Counted from the stretch's first letter, positions 54,273 to 62,710 are shown. The stretch: DNA of 64,000 nucleotides from Clostridium zeae (GCF_017312485.1 NZ_BMBA01000001.1:310001-374000), one strand, 5' to 3'. Notes: generated by a model from the sequence alone, not told the origin. Program-made: numbers and translations.

Positions 54273-54462
54273 ATTTTATCCCCTTTAAATCATTAAAATA
54301 ATTTTTATCTAATATCATAATACACTCAATTCTAGTTAAGAACCATATATTTTCACAATAAACTCTATATTAGTAAAATTTTCTCATTAAACTATGAGAA
54401 TTTTAAAATCGGGCTTCTGGTGAAAGTTTTATCTTTAATTGATTTCTACATATTTGTAAATC

Positions 54463-54903
54463 TTACTTAAACGCAACATATTGGCCTTCATATTTAGCTA
54501 GTAATTTATCACCCTTATGGCATGTAACATTAAGAGTTAATCTGCCTTTTTTATGTTTCTTATACATTTCAAAAAACTTATTTCTGTCTTCTTCTACTAA
54601 AAGCTCACACTCAGCAATAAAATCACTATCTATTGGAGCTAAGTATTCTATATTACTCTTTCTGATAACAATATGAGCTTCTGGATCAACTTCTTTTATA
54701 TTGATGAACACCATAGCCCATCCACAGACAGTCATCAAAGAATTTATACTTCCTCCAAAAGCAGTGTGCTTGTGGTTGATATTTGGTTCAAGTTTCGCAG
54801 CAACTTTCACTTTATTCTTCGTGAATTCAACTATAGTAAATCCCATCTTTTCTGTTATGGGTATATGAGCATATAAAAATTGTTCAAATTCGTGTTTTTC
54901 CAT
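54463..54903 (-). CDS. YiiD_C-type thioesterase
   Basis: 146 aa. The ATG at 54903 follows GGAGG by five bases. Hotdog fold: MGFTIVEFTKNKVKVAAKLEPNINHKHTAFGGSINSLMT (in part) with the AFGGS motif near residue 50, then VIRKSNIEYLAPIDSDF. Predicted acyl-CoA or acyl-ACP thioesterase. In other species this domain is fused to a GNAT; here it is free. Confidence 0.82.
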   Translation of the reverse strand: MEKHEFEQFLYAHIPITEKMGFTIVEFTKNKVKVAAKLEPNINHKHTAFGGSINSLMTVCGWAMVFINIKEVDPEAHIVIRKSNIEYLAPIDSDFIAECELLVEEDRNKFFEMYKKHKKGRLTLNVTCHKGDKLLAKYEGQYVAFK

Positions 54904-54994
54904 AAGTGCCTCCATTTTATTTAGTGTAAATCTTGTATATCTATCTTATCCATTTCTTTTTTCTTATTGTATTTATCTCTGCAAATAAAATAAA

Positions 54995-55222
54995 TCACCT
55001 CAAAGATACTAGTTCATCAGATTTATTATCCTTTTTAGTTTTCTTATATTCTGAAATTGGTTTTAATTTAAATAATGGCCTTAATAATATCAAGGTTATA
55101 CTTTAACATTATTAAAATCAAGTTTTTTTACAAATAACTCAAAAACTTCAATACTTCCTCCATAAGAAAATTCTGCATCTTCACTTTATGTTTCTTTCAT
55201 TTTGACTTGGTATTAAATCCAT
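54995..55222 (-). pseudogene. Possible decayed gene fragment
   Basis: On minus, three reading frames joined by two frameshifts read as plausible protein: MDLIPSQNERNIK, then EDAEFSYGGSIEVFELFVKK and LDFNNV, then LILLRPLFKLKPISEYKKTK ending ELVSLR and stop. Composition looks coding. No family recognised. The rest of 54904-55466 holds nothing else apart from the AEC gene's ribosome binding site. Confidence 0.35.
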
Positions 55223-55466
55223 AGCATTATTAGTAATATTGTTTCAAAAATAGAAATACATTAGAAATATCTTAAAAAAAGTGATACTATAACTTGTGAA
55301 GTATTTATTTAATATGAAATTTAATAAAAAAGAAAATTCAAATAATTTTAGTTTGAGTAAAATATGTTTTAAAATATAAATTAAATAATTTTATATAAAT
55401 TTTTTTATAAGTATAAATGAAATTATTAAATAATAATCAATGTTATTTGGGGATAAGAGGGGTACT

Positions 55467-56393
55467 ATGGACATAAATATTGTAATTAATCAAATGCTAC
55501 AGTTATTTATTATTTTAGGTCTGGGCTATTTTTTGAATAAGATAAAAATCTTTGATGACACATTAAATCAAAAACTAAATAAGTTACTTCTCAATGTTAC
55601 AACACCTTCATTGGTATTGGCCTCTGTAAGTTCGATTAAACAAACCAATAACACTAAAGAAGCTCTATTTGTATTTTTAGTAGCTATAATCATTTTCACT
55701 TTATTACCACTATTAAGTTATATGTTAGTTAGAATTATTAGAATTCCGAGACATCAACGAGGAATTTACATGTTTATGACGGTTTTTTCTAACATAGGCT
55801 TTATGGGATTCCCAGTAATGAAGGCGATTTTTGGCAATGAAGCAGTATTTTATACATCTATTTTCAATATGATTTTTAATATTTGGGTATTTACTTTAGG
55901 TATAGTTCTAATAAATTATGGCACCAATAATAAAATTAAGCTAAGTTTCAAAAACCTATTATCCCCTGGGATAATATCATCCTTACTTGCTATAGTTATT
56001 TACTTTTTAAAGATACCTGTACATCCTGTATTAAAATCTACTTTTGATATGGTTGGTAATATCACTACCCCTGTAGCGATGATGCTTATTGGTTCTACTC
56101 TAGCTAATTTAAACATTAAAGAAGTTTTTACAGAACTAAGAATTTATCCTTACACAATAATCAAACAGATATTGATTCCTTTTATTGCATATCCACTTTT
56201 AAAATATTTTATAACTAGCCCATTAGTTTTAGGTGTTGCTTTAATTAACTTAGCTATGCCTGTAGGTAATAGTGCCGTGTTATTCGCAAATAAATATGAT
56301 GGCGATGTAGAGCTTGCTGCAAAATCTGTGTTTATTACTACTTTAATATCCGTATTTACAATTCCACTGATTGTTGCTGTTTTTTTAACTTAA
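55467..56393 (+). CDS. AEC family (auxin efflux carrier-like) transporter
   Basis: 308 aa, ATG at 55467 with GAGGGGT upstream; nine extra codons dropped. Ten helices in two halves: LGYFLNKIKIFD, LLLNVTTPSLVLASV, FMTVFSNIGFMGFPVM with the FSN.GFMG.P motif, TTPVAMMLIGSTLA and LAMPVGNSAVLFA. Bacterial members export or import small organic acids. Monocistronic. Confidence 0.92.
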   Translation: MDINIVINQMLQLFIILGLGYFLNKIKIFDDTLNQKLNKLLLNVTTPSLVLASVSSIKQTNNTKEALFVFLVAIIIFTLLPLLSYMLVRIIRIPRHQRGIYMFMTVFSNIGFMGFPVMKAIFGNEAVFYTSIFNMIFNIWVFTLGIVLINYGTNNKIKLSFKNLLSPGIISSLLAIVIYFLKIPVHPVLKSTFDMVGNITTPVAMMLIGSTLANLNIKEVFTELRIYPYTIIKQILIPFIAYPLLKYFITSPLVLGVALINLAMPVGNSAVLFANKYDGDVELAAKSVFITTLISVFTIPLIVAVFLT

Positions 56394-56405
56394 AAATAAG
56401 TTTAT

Positions 56406-56438
56406 ACCCTCCATAGTTTTGAAGCTATGGAGGGTTTT
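56406..56438 (+). terminator. Terminator of the AEC transporter gene
   Basis: ACCCTCCATAG / CTATGGAGGGT stem followed by TTTTC. Confidence 0.9.
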
Positions 56439-56537
56439 CATTTATATTGAATACTGTAAAAAGTGTTTTCTAAAAATAAAAAGAACATTAATTTACTTTA
56501 GCATATAATAGATTATATCAATTTTTAAGGTAAATTT

Positions 56538-56990
56538 ATGGAGAATACCAGGGCTACTAACAGTGCTAATAACATAACTATACGTTCTACTGGAAATGAT
56601 CAATTAGACTTACAATTGATACAAACAGAAATATCGACTTCACTAGTTGTCATTATAGCCTATATTATTGTAATAATATCAGGGTATCAAGACAGGTATA
56701 TCATACTTCAAAGACAAAGAGGCATAGATGCTACTAAATTTTTGCATCCTACTCGCTTAGTTATAATTTCAAACATTTTAGGTCTTTATACAAACTTAAT
56801 ATTTCGTAATATAGCCCAGACTAGATTATTAGAGGTAGAAAATTCTATAGCTTCTGGTCAGAGTAATCTTACTACTACCCCAAATGTGAACATAACAGCT
56901 GGTTTTTCATTTTCGATAATTGCAAGCTTATTAAAGACAGTAGGAGCAATTCAAAGAGAACAGGAACAAGCACAAATAACTATTCTATAA
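56538..56990 (+). CDS. Orphan membrane protein
   Basis: 150 aa, ATG start, AAGGTAA site. Asn/Thr-rich N terminus, a hydrophobic helix at residues 33-50 (ISTSLVVIIAYIIVIIS), an amphipathic middle (DRYIILQRQRGID), and a second helix at about 72-90. A second Thr/Asn-rich linker precedes a last weak helix. No family recognised. Followed by the palindrome that hosts repeat copy D. Confidence 0.55.
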   Translation: MENTRATNSANNITIRSTGNDQLDLQLIQTEISTSLVVIIAYIIVIISGYQDRYIILQRQRGIDATKFLHPTRLVIISNILGLYTNLIFRNIAQTRLLEVENSIASGQSNLTTTPNVNITAGFSFSIIASLLKTVGAIQREQEQAQITIL

Positions 56991-57003
56991 TTTAGCTATT
57001 AGG

Positions 57004-57149
57004 TTATACTTTTTCGTAATCATAATAAAGATGTACCACTTCAATCCCAAATCTATTTTTAAAACTCTCACTGGTTCTTGTGAAAGAATTTAAAAATATA
57101 AATTTTATTACGAAGTGATACATCCATAGCTATGATTGTTAAAAAGTAT
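57004..57149. repeat. Terminator-like palindrome interrupted by the repeat copy D
   Basis: GTTATACTTTTT at 57004-57015 and AAAAAGTATAAC near 57138-57149 are exact complements on either side of copy D. They look like the arms of one terminator hairpin into which the element entered. Confidence 0.5.
57030..57124 (-). repeat. Dispersed ~95-bp element, copy D (best preserved)
   Basis: Left end GATGTACCACTTC and right end GAAGTGATACATC are inverted repeats with one mismatch. Internal arms ACTCTCAC / GTGAAAGA form a second hairpin. Size and structure fit a non-autonomous MITE or REP-like element. Confidence 0.8.
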
Positions 57150-57225
57150 AACTTAATTTTTTATATATAATTTTTTACTAATTTTCAAGTATATATATCA
57201 TTTTCCATACAAGTCTTGCTGTCTG

Positions 57226-58137
57226 TTAATTAATCATATTTATTTCATTACTACGGATTTTCTCAATTACCAATGTGCCAATACCCTCACCTTGAAGGTC
57301 ATTTTCAAGCTCATATACCTCTCTGAATCTTAAATAAACATCCTTATCTATCTGCATAGTATGTCCAGATAATATAGCTGATTTTGTATCATATACATAG
57401 TTAAAGATACTCTCAAAAATTTCATATACTTCATTAGAATCTTCAAAGACTCCAAAATAGGCATATTCATATATGTCATAAAGATTATTACCTTTCGTGA
57501 CAAACCAAACTCCATCTTTATATGGCATTTTTATAAAATTTCTCCATACCATCATTGCTGGCATAGTAGCTAAAATCTTTGCACTTTCATCTTCCACCAT
57601 GCCCTTTATTAAGGATGGGATTATACAATTCCAGCTATATGGGTTTGCCATGCCTAATAAACCATGTTCTAAAAGTCCATATGCTAACTTTGAATAAGCA
57701 TTAAACACCTTATTTTTATCTGTACATTTTCCTTCATAAAAAGCAATTACATGGTAACTATGCTCTTTCATTTTTCTAAGTTCTATTTCATTTCCATATG
57801 AACAGTTGATTGTGTACGAAGCTATTTCATCTGGAATTGGTGTTTCTATTCCTATAAGCTTAAATCTATGCTCATTTATTTCAGCATAAAAATATAAAGC
57901 ATCTTTTCCATCAAAGTCAGCAACTGTTCCTACAGTTACAATATCATTATTTATTCCTTTAATTCTTCTCTCAACCTCATCTTTTCTTAAAACAAACTGC
58001 TTAGAAAATAATAAGTATAATGCAAAAGGTGACTCTTTTTCTTCCACCAACTTAACTTCATCACTAGCGAATTCTTGTACTATATTCTCAACTAACTCCT
58101 CTTTCTTTTTATTCTTTTTCTTAAACAAATCAAACAT
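57226..58137 (-). CDS. Uncharacterised protein, DUF4261-like
   Basis: 303 aa. The ATG at 58137 follows GGAGG by six bases and gives MFDLFKKKNKKK. A Lys-rich start, then ALYLLFSKQFVLRKDEVERRI, VADFDGKDALYFYAEINEHRFKL, and NPYSWNCIIPSLIKGMVE, which has the look of DUF4261/DUF4026-type tegument-like proteins. No catalytic motif. Cytoplasmic. Confidence 0.6.
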   Translation of the reverse strand: MFDLFKKKNKKKEELVENIVQEFASDEVKLVEEKESPFALYLLFSKQFVLRKDEVERRIKGINNDIVTVGTVADFDGKDALYFYAEINEHRFKLIGIETPIPDEIASYTINCSYGNEIELRKMKEHSYHVIAFYEGKCTDKNKVFNAYSKLAYGLLEHGLLGMANPYSWNCIIPSLIKGMVEDESAKILATMPAMMVWRNFIKMPYKDGVWFVTKGNNLYDIYEYAYFGVFEDSNEVYEIFESIFNYVYDTKSAILSGHTMQIDKDVYLRFREVYELENDLQGEGIGTLVIEKIRSNEINMIN

Positions 58138-58239
58138 ATATAACCTCCACGATATAAAATTTAAGCCTAAATACTTATACAAAAAGAAAATTCACCACTA
58201 CTTTCCATCCAAAACTATTATAGCCCTTGAGGAAATATT

Positions 58240-58323
58240 ATGCAAACAAGTATAAATGAAGTAAATAAATTAGAATTAGTAAAACCTTTAGAAACTTATT
58301 CCAAGAAAACTCTTTACAATTAA
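58240..58323 (+). CDS. 27-codon ORF overlapping the hflX leader promoter
   Basis: ATG with TTGAGGAAA upstream; reads MQTSINEVNKLELVKPLE... and stops inside the promoter spacer. No homology known. It may be a relic or chance frame. Confidence 0.25.
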   Translation: MQTSINEVNKLELVKPLETYSKKTLYN

Positions 58324-58341
58324 AAAAATATGTTTTACAAT
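58313..58341 (+). promoter_or_regulatory. Promoter of the hflX leader transcript
   Basis: TTTACA, 17-bp spacer, TACAAT. It starts a leader of about 580 nt before hflX. Confidence 0.75.
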
Positions 58342-58374
58342 AAGCTTACCAATTGCAAGAAAGGAGACTGTAAA

Positions 58375-58443
58375 ATGTTAATTTTGAAGATAAAATCAAT
58401 AATAAATCAAATAATAAATATGCAGTCTGCTGTCAGTGTTTAA
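58375..58443 (+). CDS. 22-codon leader peptide upstream of hflX
   Basis: ATG with AAAGGAG eight bases upstream, about 27 nt into the transcript. Reads MLILKIKSIINQIINMQ and ends SAVSV. Its last codons (AGTCTGCTGT) are complementary, with two mismatches, to the 5' arm of the first downstream terminator (ACCGCAGACC), as expected of an attenuator leader. Confidence 0.65.
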   Translation: MLILKIKSIINQIINMQSAVSV

Positions 58444-58492
58444 AAATATTATTTACCTTTTAATATTTTTGATATTTAATATGTAAATTTTG

Positions 58493-58519
58493 ACCGCAGA
58501 CCTACTATCTGCGGTTTTA
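58493..58519 (+). terminator. First attenuator terminator in the hflX leader
   Basis: ACCGCAGA / TCTGCGGT stem with a 7-base loop, then TTTAC. The T-run is short. Confidence 0.7.
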
Positions 58520-58614
58520 CAATATAAGTTGAAAAACCTTTAGTAATCATTTTAATATGTTCTACTTCCTAAATCTTTAAGATTCAGTTTTAGCACATAA
58601 AGATGATTAAATAT

Positions 58615-58647
58615 AACCGCAGAGAAAATCTGTGGTTTTTATTTTTT
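58615..58647 (+). terminator. Second attenuator terminator in the hflX leader
   Basis: AACCGCAGA / TCTGTGGTT stem, then TTTATTTTTT. The 5' arm repeats that of the first terminator. Confidence 0.8.
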
Positions 58648-58650
58648 AAT

Positions 58651-58705
58651 AAGCCGCAGTACAATGTGTCCTATTAAGGTCACATTGTTATGCGGCTTTT
58701 CTTTT
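58651..58705 (+). terminator. Third attenuator terminator in the hflX leader
   Basis: AAGCCGCA / TGCGGCTT stem enclosing a second AATGTG / CACATT stem, then TTCTTTT. Confidence 0.8.
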
Positions 58706-58730
58706 AAAATCATCCTAGGAGGAGTTTAAA

Positions 58731-58748
58731 ATGAGCACAATTCTGTAA
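58731..58748 (+). CDS. Five-codon mini-ORF MSTIL in the hflX leader
   Basis: Preceded by AGGAGGAG at ideal spacing and terminated by TAA. Lies just after the third terminator. Likely a regulatory ORF. Confidence 0.5.
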   Translation: MSTIL

Positions 58749-58793
58749 ATTGCCAATTAAATGCTAAATATTTAAATCGGGAGGCAAAAGAAA

Positions 58794-58814
58794 ATGTGGC
58801 TAAGACTTTTATAA
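58794..58814 (+). CDS. Six-codon mini-ORF MWLRLL in the hflX leader
   Basis: Preceded by GGGAGG and followed by TAA. Second mini-ORF between the terminators and hflX. Confidence 0.45.
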   Translation: MWLRLL

Positions 58815-58851
58815 TTTAAATTTTTATAATCTAATACTTTATATATATTTG

Positions 58852-58889
58852 ACCGTAAATCTCAATTTGGAACTTGAGACGGTAACAGA
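58852..58889 (+). promoter_or_regulatory. Hairpin just upstream of the hflX ribosome binding site
   Basis: ACCGT...TCTCAA and TTGAGACGGT pair around an 8-base loop. No T-run; it could tune access to the hflX start. Confidence 0.4.
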
Positions 58890-58929
58890 GAATAGAAACT
58901 ATATCTTAAATTTGATCGGAGGAAATTGT

Positions 58930-60726
58930 ATGATAACAGGAAATATAGATGGAATTAAAAAGTTAATACTGGAAAGACTTGAAGGCTTATATGAATTAGA
59001 TATAGATAACAGCAGTGTTTTTTCTTATGAATTAGTTTCTGAAATGAATGATATTAGCAGAATTATAAAGAAAGAACTGTGTGTAGTTATAAATAGAAGA
59101 GGAAAAATAACTGATATATCAATAGGAAGTTTAAATAACGCAGAGATACCTTATATAGATGGAGCAACCAAAAGACTAAGTGGTTATAGAGTAATCCATA
59201 CTCATCCTTCAGGAGATAGCACTTTATCCTCTATGGATACTTCAGCTTTAATGGAGTTAAAGCTTGATGCTATGGTTGCAATCGGTGTTAATGAAAATGT
59301 AGAAAACGTAAAAGTAAACATTGCATTTTGTGATGTATATGATAATAGCCTAGCTTTTAAAGAAGTTAGAAATTTAACTTTATCAGCTGCTCTACATTTA
59401 AATCTTAGAGAAAAAATATCTTATGTTGAAAAAATAATTACTGACATTAAACAGCAAGATGATGGTATTGAAAGAGCCATTTTATTTGGAAATGACAGCG
59501 AAGAGAGTCTTGAGGAACTTTGTGGTCTTGCTGAAGCTTGTGATGTAGTTCCTGTATTTAAGGTTTTTCAAAAGAAAAACAAAATTAATACTGCATATTA
59601 TGCAGGTCAAGGAAAAATTGAAGAATTGAGTTATTTAAAGCAGATTAAGAATGCTAATGTGGTCATATTTGATGATGAATTATCTGGCTCACAGCTTAGA
59701 AACCTTGAGGAAACTTTAAAATGTAAGGTTATAGATAGAACCACTCTTATTCTTGATATATTCGCAAGACGAGCAAAAAGTAAAGAAGGTATGCTTCAGG
59801 TTGAACTGGCTATGCTTAATCATAAGATTCCAAGACTAAGAAATTCGAATGCTAACCTTTCTAGAATTAGAGGTGGTGTTGGTTCAAAAGGTCCTGGTGA
59901 GAAAAAACTAGAAACTGATAGAAGACATATAGAACGCAGAATTGAGGAAATAAGAAATGAACTTAATAGAGCTACAGAACAAAGAGTCATTCAAAAGGTT
60001 AAAAGAAATAAAAGCAGCATAAGCCAAGTTGCTATTGTTGGGTATACAAACGCTGGAAAGTCAACTCTTAGGAATAAGTTATGCGAAATTTCAGCTTCCA
60101 ATAAAATTGATAAAGATGGAGTTCTAGAGGCCGATATGCTCTTTGCAACCTTAGATACTACAGTTAGAGCTGTTACCTTAAGTGATAACAGAAGAATAGC
60201 TTTGTCAGATACTGTTGGTTTTATAAGTAAACTTCCTCATGATCTAGTTGAAGCCTTTAAATCAACCTTAGAAGAGGTAATAGATGCTGATTTATTATTA
60301 CATGTAATAGATGCCTCAAATGAAGAAGTTTTAAACCAAATCAAATCTGTTAACTTAGTTCTTGAAGAGCTAAATGCACTAGATAAGAATACTATTGTTG
60401 TTCTAAATAAAGTAGATAAGGCTTCAGAAGAAAACTTAAAGCTAGTACGAGATTTTCTAAAAAACCAAAAGACAATTGAAGTCAGTGCTATAAAAGAAAT
60501 AAATCTATCACTGCTACTTGATTATATAGGTAAAGAAATCCCAGTTAAACTTATGGAGAAACAGTTCATTATTCCATATACTCAACAAAAATTCGTATCA
60601 ATACTTCATGATAACTCTAAGATTCTTCATGAAGATCATCTTGAAGAAGGCACTAAAATAAAAGCTTTAGTCCATGAAGAAATTTATAAAAAGTGCATTG
60701 CTTTCGAAGTTTTAGCAATATCTTAA
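58930..60726 (+). CDS. hflX: HflX-type ribosome-associated GTPase with N-terminal JAMM-like domain
   Basis: 598 aa from the ATG at 58930 with GGAGG upstream. Residues 1-175 are an extension not found in E. coli HflX. It contains Glu49 and H90-x-H92-x7-S100-x2-D103, a full JAMM zinc-metalloprotease signature with the HTHPSGD wording seen in RadC-like proteins. From residue 180 it is HflX: ERAILFGND, GPGEKKLETDRRHIERRI, G1 GYTNAGKST, switch LFATLDTT, G3 DTVGFISKLPHDLVEAFKSTLEE (in part) and G4 NKVD. HflX splits stalled or idle 70S ribosomes. Strong attenuator leader upstream. Confidence 0.92.
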   Translation: MITGNIDGIKKLILERLEGLYELDIDNSSVFSYELVSEMNDISRIIKKELCVVINRRGKITDISIGSLNNAEIPYIDGATKRLSGYRVIHTHPSGDSTLSSMDTSALMELKLDAMVAIGVNENVENVKVNIAFCDVYDNSLAFKEVRNLTLSAALHLNLREKISYVEKIITDIKQQDDGIERAILFGNDSEESLEELCGLAEACDVVPVFKVFQKKNKINTAYYAGQGKIEELSYLKQIKNANVVIFDDELSGSQLRNLEETLKCKVIDRTTLILDIFARRAKSKEGMLQVELAMLNHKIPRLRNSNANLSRIRGGVGSKGPGEKKLETDRRHIERRIEEIRNELNRATEQRVIQKVKRNKSSISQVAIVGYTNAGKSTLRNKLCEISASNKIDKDGVLEADMLFATLDTTVRAVTLSDNRRIALSDTVGFISKLPHDLVEAFKSTLEEVIDADLLLHVIDASNEEVLNQIKSVNLVLEELNALDKNTIVVLNKVDKASEENLKLVRDFLKNQKTIEVSAIKEINLSLLLDYIGKEIPVKLMEKQFIIPYTQQKFVSILHDNSKILHEDHLEEGTKIKALVHEEIYKKCIAFEVLAIS

Positions 60727-60763
60727 CTATAATAAAGCCATATCTAAAAGAAATATTTAAAAT

Positions 60764-60790
60764 GGGTAACCACAAGTTGGTTGCCCTTTA
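60764..60790 (+). terminator. hflX terminator
   Basis: GGGTAACCA / TGGTTGCCC stem (one T-G pair), then TTTAATTTT. Confidence 0.75.
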
Positions 60791-60802
60791 ATTTTATTAA
60801 AA

Positions 60803-61354
60803 TCATACTTTATCATTCAATAAAACCATATGAATATGATCTTCCCATCTACCATTGATCTTAAGATATTTATATGCTAGGCCTTCATTATAAAATCCTA
60901 ATTTTTCGATAACTCTTAAAGATCTCTTATTTTTAGGCATTATATTAGCTTCAATCCTATGGAGCTTAAATTCATTGAACATTATATTAATACCATTTCT
61001 TAGAGCTTCTGTCATATATCCTTTGTTTATCTCTGCCTCATCAAGTTTATAACCTAAAAAACAAGACCAAAAGGCTCCTCTCACGATGTTACTAAAAGCC
61101 AATGTTCCTATAACCTTATTTTCATCTTCTTTCGTATAAATCCATAGCCTTAACATATTTTCTTTTGATATATTTTCAAAATCATTCTTTAATTGGGTTT
61201 CATGAGTTTCCTTTTTATAAAACTCTTCGTCTTTAGTTGCTTCCCATTCTTCGAGGAAATCTCTATTTCTCATATAATAATCCAATACTTGTCCAGCATC
61301 TGTTTCATCTAAAATCTTTAAAATTAATCTCTCAGTTTCATAAAGTTTTTGCAT
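60803..61354 (-). CDS. GNAT family N-acetyltransferase (RimJ/RimL-like)
   Basis: 183 aa, ATG start, AAGGGGTGG site. Start TERLILKILDETDAGQVLDYY, core LGYKLDEAEINKGYMTEALRNGI, and NKRSLRVIEKLGFYNEGLAYKYLKING. This is the ribosomal-protein-alanine acetyltransferase-like group. Convergent with hflX. Substrate unproven. Confidence 0.9.
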   Translation of the reverse strand: MQKLYETERLILKILDETDAGQVLDYYMRNRDFLEEWEATKDEEFYKKETHETQLKNDFENISKENMLRLWIYTKEDENKVIGTLAFSNIVRGAFWSCFLGYKLDEAEINKGYMTEALRNGINIMFNEFKLHRIEANIMPKNKRSLRVIEKLGFYNEGLAYKYLKINGRWEDHIHMVLLNDKV

Positions 61355-61591
61355 CTACTCCACCCCTTAAATTAAAATTTACGAATATTATCAAATAAAA
61401 ATATTAACTAAATAGAATACTATTTTTATTTTATTGGGTTTATATAAATATATAATATTTTGATAATACTAACGATGTACTTTTAAATTTCTAATTTTAA
61501 TTTAGAAATTGCACTCTACTTATCAAATTATAACAAATATCGTCCTATAAAGGCAACCAGCTCTCTAATATGTTAAATAAATACAGTTTTT

Positions 61592-61620
61592 TTGACATAT
61601 TAATAAAAACATTGTAAACT
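61592..61620 (+). promoter_or_regulatory. guaC promoter
   Basis: TTGACA, 17-bp spacer, TAAACT, about 60 bp before the start. The rest of 61355-61681 shows no gene and no purine-riboswitch consensus. Confidence 0.7.
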
Positions 61621-61681
61621 ACATTTAGGCAAATATTTTTGTTTAATTTAATAATAATATTCGTATTTAGAGGTGTAACTA

Positions 61682-62665
61682 ATGGAAAATGTTTTTGATT
61701 ATGAAGATATTCAATTAATCCCTGCAAAATGTATAGTAAACAGCAGATCTGAATGTGATACTACTGTAGAATTAGGTGGTCGTTCATTTAAGTTACCTGT
61801 AGTTCCTGCAAATATGCAAACTATCATTGATGAAAAGATTTCAATATATTTAGCTGAAAATGGTTATTTTTATATAATGCACCGTTTTGAACCAGAAAAG
61901 AGAATTGCTTTTATTAAAGATATGACGTCACGTGGATTATTTTCTTCAATCAGTGTTGGTGTAAAGGAAGATGAATATAGCTTTATAGAACAATTGGCAT
62001 CTGAAAATCTTGTACCTGAGTACATAACTATAGATATCGCACATGGACATTCAAATGCAGTTATTTCAATGATCCAACATATAAAGAAGCACTTACCAGA
62101 TAGCTTTGTTATTGCTGGAAATGTCGGTACTCCAGAAGCAGTAAGAGAACTTGAAAATGCTGGTGCAGATGCAACAAAGGTTGGCATTGGACCTGGCAAG
62201 GTTTGTATAACTAAAATTAAAACTGGCTTCGGAACTGGTGGATGGCAATTAGCAGCACTTCGCTGGTGCGCTAAAGCAGCAAGCAAACCAGTTATTGCTG
62301 ATGGAGGTATCCGTACTCATGGGGATATCGCTAAATCAATTAGATTTGGTGCAACTATGGTAATGATTGGTTCATTATTTGCAGGACATGAAGAATCTCC
62401 TGGAATAACTATCGAAAAAGATGGTAAGTTATATAAGGAATACTTCGGATCAGCTTCAGAATATCAAAAAGGTGAGAGAAAAAATGTTGAAGGGAAGAAA
62501 ATGTTCGTTGATTACAAAGGACCTTTAAAAGATACTTTAATCGAAATGGAACAAGATCTTCAATCCTCTATCTCCTATGCAGGCGGAAATAAGTTAGATG
62601 CAATTAGAAACGTTGATTATGTAATAGTTAAAAACTCAATATTCAATGGTGATAAAGTTTACTAA
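61682..62665 (+). CDS. guaC: GMP reductase
   Basis: 327 aa, ATG start, AGAGGTG site. IMPDH/GMPR barrel without CBS domains. [13 protein letters not shown] start, [42 protein letters not shown] (in part) with the catalytic Cys, and [18 protein letters not shown]. Length and lack of a CBS insert favour GMP reductase over IMP dehydrogenase. Converts GMP to IMP with NADPH, returning guanine to the purine pool. Confidence 0.92.
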   Translation: MENVFDYEDIQLIPAKCIVNSRSECDTTVELGGRSFKLPVVPANMQTIIDEKISIYLAENGYFYIMHRFEPEKRIAFIKDMTSRGLFSSISVGVKEDEYSFIEQLASENLVPEYITIDIAHGHSNAVISMIQHIKKHLPDSFVIAGNVGTPEAVRELENAGADATKVGIGPGKVCITKIKTGFGTGGWQLAALRWCAKAASKPVIADGGIRTHGDIAKSIRFGATMVMIGSLFAGHEESPGITIEKDGKLYKEYFGSASEYQKGERKNVEGKKMFVDYKGPLKDTLIEMEQDLQSSISYAGGNKLDAIRNVDYVIVKNSIFNGDKVY

Positions 62666-62710
62666 TATTATTAGATGTATTTTTTATTATTTAAACATAA
62701 CCCTTCAATT

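Noticed and set aside
54380-54440. GAGAATTTTAAAATCGG...GGTGAAAG, similar to the repeat interior
   Set aside because: No end sequences and order of motifs does not match; could be AT-rich coincidence.
61355-61681. Possible purine riboswitch before guaC
   Set aside because: The conserved purine-riboswitch loop sequences are not present; a simple promoter is.
61870-62286. 138-aa frame antisense to guaC
   Set aside because: Shadow of a well-conserved gene; no site and Pro/Ser/Cys-rich shadow composition.
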